From Phycisphaerae bacterium RAS2 (GTDB taxonomy: Bacteria > Planctomycetota > Phycisphaerae > UBA1845 > UTPLA1), in NCBI GenBank assembly GCA_007753915.1, contig CP036352.1, forward strand, positions 1-64,000: 64,000 nucleotides of DNA, written 5' to 3'. Numbering within the stretch: the first letter of the stretch is position 1; every line of letters begins with the position of its first letter. The translations under genes and the position numbers were made by a program. Positions 56,836 through 64,000 of the stretch are shown here, piece by piece. The notes beneath the pieces are model-generated. The model saw only the letters and a list, made by a program, of their open reading frames with translations. It did no database searches and was not told where the DNA came from.

Positions 56836-59800
56836 TCACCCCCTCGCCCGAATCTGCGCCAACAAATTCACATCCTTGATCTCCCGATCGCGCGAGAGGA
56901 GCAGCACTTTGCTCATCACTTCCGCCGTCTTGGGGTCGTCATCGGCGAACGGGAGGAACAGTCGGCCGCGGTGTTGGCCGTGGACCGGGACGATGACGAG
57001 TTCGCCGCCGGGGATCAGGTGCGTCGTGGCGCTGCCGAGATGCACGGTGTATTCGCCGAGCTCACCATGGATGACGGCGAATGTCTCTTTCAGTGTCACA
57101 TTATCCAACTGCAACAGCGTCAGCGTTTCGCGCAAGAGCGACCGCCGCATATCGACTGTGCCGGCCGATGCCTCCGGGTCCACGCCGCCTCGATGGGCCA
57201 CGCTCACCATGAGGTCCACATCCCGAAACGTCTCGCTCAACAATCGCGGTGGCAGCGCCTCCAACCGCAGCGGCTCGTATTCACTGCGCCGCGCGAAGCG
57301 CACACGCTCCATCGTCAGGCCTTCAATATCCGCCGGCGTGTGGAACGCCTCCATGAACTCGATCCAAGCGACGATCTTGTCTTCGTGGAACAATCGAAAA
57401 ACGCCGGCGTCCGGTGCGACAACCCAGCCACGCGAGCCGAGCAGGGCCACAGCCTGCCGCGGATTGACTTGATGCCCGGCATATCGCGCCGAGAATGTCC
57501 CGTCCTTCCTCTCCTGCTCGGTCAGGACGTACAACTCGCGGAAGATTTGTTTGAACGGCTGCACGCGCTCGGCCGCAAAGCAATCTCGCTGCCACTGGCT
57601 CCACTGCTTCGTTGCCAACAGATCGACCGGGTGCGCCATGCGCAATGCGTCGTTCTTGCGAATCGGCTCGATCTTCCCGGTACAGTCGCGCAGGCCCTGC
57701 CCGCCATCGACGGGATAGCCGATCAACCCATCACCGACAAACACGAGTCGCTCCAACAGCGGCCGAAGCATCACGTTGCCCATCAGATCGCGAAGCTCTT
57801 CGCCGGTGAATCGATCGCCGCGACACATGGAAAGCTCAAGTGCCTGTCGCATGCGACTGGCGGAACGCCGAAGGTCCGTCTTGCGTTCGGTCAGTTCCTG
57901 AACCGCAGGCGACTTTTTCACGGCCGGCGGAATGCTCTTGAGCGGTTTGTCTCCGCGTCGCGATGAAATCTCCGGCAGGCCGTCGTCGCCGATGGCCAAT
58001 TGCACGACGACATCGCCGACTTGTGCTGTGACCGGGCCCTTCGCCAGGTCAGCCGTCGCGAGCCCCTCCATCGCCCATTGCAGGCGAGTCGCATCCGGGT
58101 ATCCGGCGGTTCGGGCAAGATTATCCAGGCCGATACGAGCGGCGAGTTTCTCCGAGGCCTGCCGCTGCGAGCCAAACTTTCGACACCCACGGACGAACTC
58201 TTGCATGACGCGATATCGCGCGAGCACTTCCTCCTTGGATGACTGGGCAAGCGGCAGCAGGCCGAGCGCGCGGACGGCGTCCTGCTTGCGCCTCGACTCA
58301 ATGTCCTTGATGAGCGTCTCGCGCTTCACCTGGCCGAGCATCGCGTCGGCGAAGAGCTGGGCGCGCTTATGCCCCGCGCCGCCGGTGGCGTACTTGGCCA
58401 GTTCGTCCAGCTTGTTCCATCGGGCGCTGCCCAGCGCTTGGTAAACACGACTGAACCACTCCACGTCCACCGCGCCGTCAACGAGGTCTTCCAGCGTCAG
58501 CGGCGTGAGCTTGCGAATCTCGGCGTTCCACGCGTTGCGAATTTCCTCATCCACGCGCCATTTGTTGTCCTTCGTGTGGGCGTGAATCCACCAGATCGCC
58601 TCATTCAGCGATTCCCACTTCACGGCTCCCTGAACGTGCCGCGCCCAGTGCGGGGCGAACATTCCGGCGGCGAGAAGCATTTCCTCGCCGATGCTTGCAG
58701 CATTCATCGCCTCGGCGAATCGCTGCGGCGTGTCGTCCTTACCCGGCGAGGTGACCGTGATCAGGTGGCTGAAGCTTGCCGATTTGCTCAAACCCGCGTC
58801 GCCCCAGGCGCGCGTGCGCCGGAGTTTTGAATCGCGGCCGATGGCCTGAAGGACGCGAACGAGAACATCGACCCCGCCGGCATATTCGAGGTGGGTCGCC
58901 GGCTGCGTGGCCGGCGTCTCGCTGTCGCCACGCTCCAGTTCGATGTCGAGCACGCGGTCGATGGCACGCTGCACGACGGTCGCGAGCGCCGGCGAGAGTG
59001 TGTGCTTGCGCAATGCAAGAGACGCTCGCGAGAATTCTCGGAAGGACAATGTCTGGTAGAAATTTTCCTTCTCGCGCGGTCCCAACAGACTATCGAAGAC
59101 ATCATGCTCGTTGGCATAGCCGCCGTCGAACGCCGCGGCCATGTCGTCCCATTTGACGCGCTGGCGCGGGAGATGAGTCGAAGCCTGATTCCCCGTGAGC
59201 CGCGCCGCGAGCGAACGTGCAGACTGTTTGAGTCGGGCGATGCCGGTTGGGCTTGGCAGCGATACCGAAAGCGGTTCATCGACCCAACGAAGTAACCCGA
59301 ACAAGCGGCGGCCATGCTGGACTTGCCAGTGCTTCTTGTATGTCGCAACTCTTTTCGTATCGACTATCAAAATGTCGCAGTCCGAGACCAGATAACGGAG
59401 TTCGGGCTTGCCGAATTCGTCTGTTTCCGCGACCCTCTCCCGCGGGATCGCCGCCAGGATTGTCTCGAAGGCATCGACGATGAAGTCGGCGATATCGACG
59501 TTCGACTCGAACGTAACAAGCCACTGCAGCACGGATAGAGCAACTGCGGGGTACTTCAGCTTTGTTCCGGAGCGGATGACCTGGCGAACCGCTTCCGCCC
59601 AAAGACCCTTGCGCGCAATCCAGCGCCGCTCGGATTCAAAGTGCGAAATGAGAATAGCGCGGACTACCTCCATGCCGTCCGCATCGCGCGCCGCTTTGGG
59701 CCTATCTGCCCACACCTTTTTCCAAATTTCCCAAAGTGGGATGTCTTGGAGCTCTCTGATCAGGTGTTGCCGATTGCCGTGGTCCCAGGTGAACCCGTCT

Positions 59801-61938
59801 CCGAGGCCGAATTCGATTGCTCCCAAAGGCTTTAGGTCTGTGTCGGGTGCGCCTTCGTACCGCTTCACCGGTGTATCTCGGTATTCGTGGACCGTGTCGT
59901 CAATCAGTTTCGCCAGCGCCGCGGCAGCGGGCGTCACGAGTTGGACCGCGCGTTTTTGGGGCGGCGTTGGTGGCGTGCGTTTCGCGGGGTCCATCAGGCC
60001 GAGGGCGTTGGCGAGCGTTTGCGGCGCGGCATCGGTCAATACGAGCTTCTCGATAACGGCCCGCTCGTCGGAATCCAGGACCGAGCTGTCTTTGAGCGCG
60101 GTCCGCGCGACGCGGCGCGTTGCGTCGGTCGCGCGCTGGTCCTTGATCATCTGTTGCATCAGGTCCAGGCCGGCCCTCCGCTGTGGTTTCTGATTCGCCC
60201 AGATCAACCGGCAGGCGCTGGCCAATGCATCGTCGTTGCTCAACGTCAGCAGCAATTTGATCACGGCCCGGCGGAGGTCTTCTGACTTTCGCGTGAGCAA
60301 TTCTTCAAGGATCGAGGCGTCATCCGGCTTGAGCGTTTGCTTGGTGAGCGCCGATATGGCCGCCTCACGCACCGATGTAGATGCGTCGCCCACCATGCGC
60401 AGCAAGATTTCGCGAAATTCCCCCTTCATCGCGCCGGGGCGTTGCAATAACTCGGCGGCGTAACATCGCCCATTCGGCGACATGAATTGAAAGTAGGGCA
60501 CGATTCGATTGAGCGGTCGGTCGGCAAGCGCAGGCAGCAAGGCATCCGCAACACTTTGACGCTCAAGGGTGTCGCTCGACCAAGGCCAAACCAGCGGCTT
60601 CACGCGGATGGTCGGCTTGGGGAACCGCTTGAGCAGGCGTTCCAATCGCTCAAACAAGTCTCCCGCCTCGACGGAGGACTTGCTAAGTCCCGAAAAGTTC
60701 ACTTTGAGCCAATTCGGGAGTGCCGATTCGAACGACTCGATGAGCGTATTGTTGATCTCCTGCTCTCGAATGCGACGATGGAGTTCGCTGTGCGCAGCAT
60801 ACGCTGCAAGGCAGGCAACGCGCTCATCGGTGTCGTCCACTGCCGGCACGACGACATCGTATGTGTCGGGAATCCCAAGGGCCGTGAGCGCGGCTGCTGC
60901 GGCGTAGCGCATCTCCACGGATCGATGCTTGAGCAGCTTGGCAGCAGCCGGGATAGCCGACTGTGCATCTTCAAACGCCAAGCACCACAGCGCAAGGAAT
61001 GCCTCCGAACCGTCACTGCCCGCGAGCGCTTTCGTCCGAACCGCCTCGTCGTTCAGCATCACAGCGACCTTCTCCAGCGTGTCGCTTGTATACCGGGCGC
61101 TTTGAGCATCGAGCATGAACCCGAGCCAGACGTCGGCCGCGCGCACGGTCGCGCTGAACCGGACCAGATTGTTGTCCAAGATGACGCGGAGCATGTGGCG
61201 AAATGCGCCGGGGTGGGCAATGTCAACCGCTTCCAGGATCTGCTGCCGCACGCCTTCCTGTCGCTGCGCCGCGAGCAGCAGCTTTTCGATGTACTCCCAG
61301 CATTCGCGGTCCGAGCTGCACAAGAACGCCGTAATGACGTGCCGGCCCATCTGGCCGATTTCGTGCTGCCCCTCGGCGCTGTCGCGGAGCGTCTTCTTGA
61401 TTTCGTCCGCCTGCGGACCGCCCTCATCTATCCCGGCAGCCAGCAGCAGGCCGATCTGGCTGCCGTTGTAGGCGAACTCCAGATGCGGTGCGTAGGCCGC
61501 AAGCTGTAGCAGGTCTAGGTCCAGCGATTCCAGGCTATGAAGCAGATAAACCAGGAATTCAACGCGAGCTTCTTTTAAGAGGTCTTCACGACCGGGAGCA
61601 CGAAATGGCTTTCGCGTCGGGCCGGACAGGTACGGCAACCGATCGTGCAGGTTCCACGCGGCTCGGAACGCCTTGGCCAGCTTCGGAAACAGCGCGTCCC
61701 CCAGTTGCAGGAGTACTTTGTCGTCGTATCGCACCAGGAAATGTTTGGCGGTGTTCTGCGTTCGCCAGACATCGGTCGTCTTCCCCGGCTCGGGATCCTT
61801 TGCGAGATCCACGAGCTTTTGCCCGACCTGTTTCACGACGCGCGGCAGGCCGCGCATCGCCTTCTCGCGAACGGCGACCCACGTCTTTGTGTCGTACTGC
61901 GACTCCAGCCTCTTGACTATCTCATCCGGGCTAAGCAT
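56836..61938 (-). CDS. Giant HEAT-repeat protein with DUF5724/DUF4132-like end
   Basis: 1700 residues. The first 700 residues are HEAT/ARM-like helical repeats (RYAAAAALTALGIPDTYDVV, STSVREAAISALTKQ). The remaining part resembles DUF5724 and the MolR/DUF4132 domain (GLGDGFTWDHG; PVDLLATKQWSQWQRDCF; VFRLFHEDKIVAWIEF). The ending GELVIVPVHGQHRGRLFLPF with DPKTAEVMSKVLLL is typical of DUF4132. Function unknown; a defence role is possible from location only. The preceding gene ends two bases upstream, so they form an operon. Confidence 0.68.
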   Translation of the reverse strand: MLSPDEIVKRLESQYDTKTWVAVREKAMRGLPRVVKQVGQKLVDLAKDPEPGKTTDVWRTQNTAKHFLVRYDDKVLLQLGDALFPKLAKAFRAAWNLHDRLPYLSGPTRKPFRAPGREDLLKEARVEFLVYLLHSLESLDLDLLQLAAYAPHLEFAYNGSQIGLLLAAGIDEGGPQADEIKKTLRDSAEGQHEIGQMGRHVITAFLCSSDRECWEYIEKLLLAAQRQEGVRQQILEAVDIAHPGAFRHMLRVILDNNLVRFSATVRAADVWLGFMLDAQSARYTSDTLEKVAVMLNDEAVRTKALAGSDGSEAFLALWCLAFEDAQSAIPAAAKLLKHRSVEMRYAAAAALTALGIPDTYDVVVPAVDDTDERVACLAAYAAHSELHRRIREQEINNTLIESFESALPNWLKVNFSGLSKSSVEAGDLFERLERLLKRFPKPTIRVKPLVWPWSSDTLERQSVADALLPALADRPLNRIVPYFQFMSPNGRCYAAELLQRPGAMKGEFREILLRMVGDASTSVREAAISALTKQTLKPDDASILEELLTRKSEDLRRAVIKLLLTLSNDDALASACRLIWANQKPQRRAGLDLMQQMIKDQRATDATRRVARTALKDSSVLDSDERAVIEKLVLTDAAPQTLANALGLMDPAKRTPPTPPQKRAVQLVTPAAAALAKLIDDTVHEYRDTPVKRYEGAPDTDLKPLGAIEFGLGDGFTWDHGNRQHLIRELQDIPLWEIWKKVWADRPKAARDADGMEVVRAILISHFESERRWIARKGLWAEAVRQVIRSGTKLKYPAVALSVLQWLVTFESNVDIADFIVDAFETILAAIPRERVAETDEFGKPELRYLVSDCDILIVDTKRVATYKKHWQVQHGRRLFGLLRWVDEPLSVSLPSPTGIARLKQSARSLAARLTGNQASTHLPRQRVKWDDMAAAFDGGYANEHDVFDSLLGPREKENFYQTLSFREFSRASLALRKHTLSPALATVVQRAIDRVLDIELERGDSETPATQPATHLEYAGGVDVLVRVLQAIGRDSKLRRTRAWGDAGLSKSASFSHLITVTSPGKDDTPQRFAEAMNAASIGEEMLLAAGMFAPHWARHVQGAVKWESLNEAIWWIHAHTKDNKWRVDEEIRNAWNAEIRKLTPLTLEDLVDGAVDVEWFSRVYQALGSARWNKLDELAKYATGGAGHKRAQLFADAMLGQVKRETLIKDIESRRKQDAVRALGLLPLAQSSKEEVLARYRVMQEFVRGCRKFGSQRQASEKLAARIGLDNLARTAGYPDATRLQWAMEGLATADLAKGPVTAQVGDVVVQLAIGDDGLPEISSRRGDKPLKSIPPAVKKSPAVQELTERKTDLRRSASRMRQALELSMCRGDRFTGEELRDLMGNVMLRPLLERLVFVGDGLIGYPVDGGQGLRDCTGKIEPIRKNDALRMAHPVDLLATKQWSQWQRDCFAAERVQPFKQIFRELYVLTEQERKDGTFSARYAGHQVNPRQAVALLGSRGWVVAPDAGVFRLFHEDKIVAWIEFMEAFHTPADIEGLTMERVRFARRSEYEPLRLEALPPRLLSETFRDVDLMVSVAHRGGVDPEASAGTVDMRRSLLRETLTLLQLDNVTLKETFAVIHGELGEYTVHLGSATTHLIPGGELVIVPVHGQHRGRLFLPFADDDPKTAEVMSKVLLLSRDREIKDVNLLAQIRARG

Positions 61939-61940
61939 GT

Positions 61941-62384
61941 TCAGGCCCCTGCAAGAAAGGTCAGTCGCAGGAATGTGATCCGGCTGTCCTCCGCCAGCTT
62001 CACGATCGCGTCCAGTTCGCGGTATTCGATTTCGTCAATAATGACAAGATACATGCCATCTTCAAAGGCCTCCAGTGCCGTCGCAATGGCCGACTCGACG
62101 TCGACGGGCTTCTCCTTGAACGCCCGCGGCAGGCCGTCACGCCCCTCGGGGCTGACTTTTCCGCGTTCAAGCCCCTCTTCAATTTGGCGAGGGGACAGCA
62201 CCCGGTCCAGCTTTCGCGCTTCCCGCCGCCGCTCAAACGCGGCCACTTCCTGCGTTACGACATGGGTAATCAGGGCGCGGAGCGTCAGCGGCCCGCCGTC
62301 GCCGACTTCCTCCGGCGGAGGGACGGAGAAGTCCTCAAAGAGCCTCCGCCGCTGGCCGATGCCTTTGCCGGTGATGGTGAGCAT
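61941..62384 (-). CDS. Small partner of the giant HEAT/DUF4132 protein
   Basis: 147 residues, not recognised. The N-terminal part MLTITGKGIGQRRRLFEDFS leads to a helical middle (EVAAFERRREARKLDRVLSP) and a C-terminal hydrophobic strand VIIDEIEYRELDAIVKL. Only two bases separate its stop from the giant gene's start. The pair is probably one functional unit. Confidence 0.65.
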   Translation of the reverse strand: MLTITGKGIGQRRRLFEDFSVPPPEEVGDGGPLTLRALITHVVTQEVAAFERRREARKLDRVLSPRQIEEGLERGKVSPEGRDGLPRAFKEKPVDVESAIATALEAFEDGMYLVIIDEIEYRELDAIVKLAEDSRITFLRLTFLAGA

Positions 62385-62752
62385 GACACAATTCTAACAC
62401 ACGAACCGCGCCGCCATTTGACGGGTTCTTGCCCCGGAGACAACTTCATTTCGGCACGGCAACCGCTTGCAGGCAACAAGTGGGTAGGGCCAGTGAGAGC
62501 TTCGTTCGAATGAGTTTACAGGCTAAAGCCGATTAGCCCCTGGATGGAGCCTTGGGACAATCTGGTGCCCCTCCCATGCCGCGGCTTGACCGTCAAGATA
62601 TGTGATTATCCAATTGGCGGATAAGCAGCTGTATCGGTGGAATGCCTAAACCCTTCCTATGGAGCTCTATTCCGATGAGCCAGCCTTAAGCTCGCTTACT
62701 ACCGCCCTAAGCACACAGCAAGGAATGCTGGCGACAATGGTCGATCGTCACT
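62385..62752. other. Gene-free region, AT-richer
   Basis: 368 bp. It should contain the promoter for the minus-strand pair ending at 56836. No clear promoter, hairpin with T-run or repeat is seen. GC drops here compared with the block to the left, suggesting another junction. Confidence 0.35.
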
Positions 62753-63106
62753 TTACCCGCGGCTTGTCGGTCGGCAATTGGATTCAATTAGGCAGTCGTC
62801 ACCATGCGCTGCGAGGCCCGAGTATTGGAACACCTCATTCCATCGGGGAACTAATTCAGAGATTTTGTGAGATCGACTACATTGCCGACACCGGTAAAAG
62901 TAGTTTGATCCATCGAGCTTCTCAACCTGCATTGGGGCTTTGCACATATCGCATTGAATTCTAGGAATCTGAGATGCGTTAACATAAGCTGGCTCGCCGC
63001 AGCATAAGCAGTTGCGAGACAAGAAGCCTCCCTCGCGACTTTTCACTATCTGGGCTTCTGACCGACAACACTTCGAGAGCTCTGTACTGATCAACTTGGT
63101 AGCCAT
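62753..63106 (-). CDS. Small zinc-ribbon protein, unknown
   Basis: 117 residues. Paired Cys motifs are CLCC, CDMC and CRQC with a further CC near the N-terminus, fitting one or two zinc ribbons. No family recognised. ATG 63106 has AAGGAG seven bases upstream. It lies 17 bp after the next minus-strand gene, so the two are probably co-transcribed. A plus-strand frame overlaps it but lacks any sense. Confidence 0.55.
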   Translation of the reverse strand: MATKLISTELSKCCRSEAQIVKSREGGFLSRNCLCCGEPAYVNASQIPRIQCDMCKAPMQVEKLDGSNYFYRCRQCSRSHKISELVPRWNEVFQYSGLAAHGDDCLIESNCRPTSRG

Positions 63107-63123
63107 GTCATTTCTCCTTCGCA

Positions 63124-63432
63124 TTAGGCAGCATTGATCCAGTTCTCATGGGTATGAATGCTGCGATTTGCATCGCCATTTAAGAGCCTTACCGAAAGAA
63201 GACCTACGTGTAGGTTGTTGTCAATCGTAATCTTAAGGGCCTGCGCATCGTTCTTGATCGCCATTCGCAAGTTGGCGTTCTTTAGGACGTAGAGTCTTGC
63301 CCGAGTGCGTCCCCTGGCGAGCTTTGCAAGGTGGTTGCAAACGACTGCTCGCTCAAAACATACTGCGGCCGAATCACCATCAAAGGGGGCAAGCTGATCT
63401 AGGCACGAGCTGGTAATGCGTTTGGTGGACAT
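63124..63432 (-). CDS. Small hypothetical protein
   Basis: 102 residues. No motif recognised; two Cys (SSC, AVC), a basic middle (KLARGRTRARLYVLKNANLR) and a beta-like C-terminal half. ATG 63432 has a strong GGAGGTG seven bases upstream, which supports it being real. It is upstream of the zinc-ribbon gene on the same strand. Confidence 0.5.
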   Translation of the reverse strand: MSTKRITSSCLDQLAPFDGDSAAVCFERAVVCNHLAKLARGRTRARLYVLKNANLRMAIKNDAQALKITIDNNLHVGLLSVRLLNGDANRSIHTHENWINAA

Positions 63433-64000
63433 TGTAGCACCTCCATTAATAGGCGGGCCCGTGAATTCCTGACCAAGGGAGCCCACGGGGCCAATCCGAC
63501 TTGTGCAATTCAAGAATCGCCCACGATGGGCGACTTGGAGCTAGCCGGCGTGAAATTGTCGATTCAAGAGTGGCAGAGCAATTGCCCCGCCGATCAACGA
63601 CGGTTGCGGCAAACTACAAGAGTTGACTTCTTTTCCGCATCTGGAAGGGCCTGCCTGCTCAACGGCCAATCTGGTTGATTCAGCGAGCAATACTCGAATG
63701 CTTCTCGAAATTAAACCAAGGCCCGGTAGAGATACGCCTACCTAATTAGAATTTTGCTGCCATTAGGGCAGCAGTCCAATTGTGTTCGTCGTGGTACGCT
63801 TGCAAACGACCCGACCAGTGCTTTGGAAACTTGATACAGGAATCTCGATCGTATCCTTGGGTAGATCCGCGACCGGTGGTATCGCCATCAAACTTACTGC
63901 TCACGTTCACCAAGACGGGGGGCTCGCCGAGAGGGTAGCCGGCGTAAAGGGCTGTTGATCAATGAGTTAAGAAATTCCTGCTAAGCTGCTATTGTTCACT
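63433..64000. other. End region, mostly non-coding
   Basis: 568 bp, AT-richer than the window average. It has a hairpin TGCTGCC-ATTAG-GGCAGCA (63755-63773) without a T-run and one short minus-strand frame listed separately. Otherwise I see nothing. Confidence 0.35.
63746..63910 (-). CDS. Possible short CDS or gene fragment
   Basis: 54 codons from a GTG, in a frame open back to 63959. The residues look protein-like (SSKFDGDTTGRGSTQGYDRD, then KFPKHWSG), with mixed composition unlike chance GC-rich frames. There is no clear ribosome site. It could be the tail of a gene broken upstream. Confidence 0.22.
   Translation of the reverse strand: MNVSSKFDGDTTGRGSTQGYDRDSCIKFPKHWSGRLQAYHDEHNWTAALMAAKF

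Noticed and set aside
62659-62964. Plus-strand frame opposite the zinc-ribbon gene
   Set aside because: The minus strand has ordered Cys pairs and a strong ribosome site; the plus frame has neither.
63755-63773. Terminator near the window end
   Set aside because: 7-bp stem but no T-run on either strand.

Overview
The window looks like chromosomal DNA of a high-GC planctomycete-like bacterium. The evidence is the dnaA-dnaN-DUF721-gyrB order, an exosortase/PEP-CTERM export locus, a 16S rRNA gene that stands alone with its own leader and terminator, and secreted proteins of styles common in Planctomycetota (dockerin-like, tail-fibre-like, PEP-CTERM). Base 1 is exactly the dnaA start codon, so the sequence was probably rotated to dnaA. 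The phylum call is my inference; no database was searched.

Layout: 1-5.8 kb holds the replication genes. 5.9-10.3 kb holds a GT-C type membrane protein, a DNA methyltransferase paired with an unknown AT-richer gene, and a NeuD-like acyltransferase. 10.8-24.6 kb is the export and sorting locus: outer-membrane export lipoprotein, exosortase, EpsI-like protein, a giant TPR protein, a Wzc-like chain-length/ATPase protein, an arabinose-5-phosphate isomerase and a PEP-CTERM protein. 24.6-27.1 kb is the solitary 16S unit with two candidate promoters, boxA, a long-range processing stem and a terminator. 27.1-27.9 kb is a REP-associated transposase between two kinds of paired hairpin. 28-32.5 kb encodes secreted proteins.

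At 32.66 kb a 46-nt 3' piece of a tRNA-Thr(UGU) gene marks the edge of integrated DNA. A phage-like module follows (HNH endonuclease, ParB-like protein, C5-cytosine methyltransferase, CmoA-like enzyme, small terminase, zinc-ribbon protein). The methyltransferase has Arg in place of the conserved motif X Asn, and the overlapping next gene is a close relative of CmoA, which makes carboxy-SAM. Together they look like a natural DNA carboxymethylation system (5-carboxymethylcytosine). This is the main finding.

38.2-51.4 kb, all on the minus strand, is an anti-phage island: DUF499 ATPase, a small partner, a GHKL ATPase with a possible nuclease end, a SIR2-like protein, a DUF1156 DNA methyltransferase and a PLD-SNF2 helicase. 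51.5-56.7 kb is a patchwork bounded by two broken plasmid/ICE-type genes (an ArdC-like protein and a helicase/methylase tail). Inside it are a cytochrome-like lipoprotein, DoxX, an AhpD-like protein whose CxxC motif reads C-x-x-UGA followed by a SECIS-like hairpin (a probable selenoprotein), a PadR regulator and a divergent chrA. 56.8-62.4 kb encodes a 1700-residue HEAT/DUF4132-type protein and its partner. The last 1.6 kb is AT-richer, with small proteins of unknown function.
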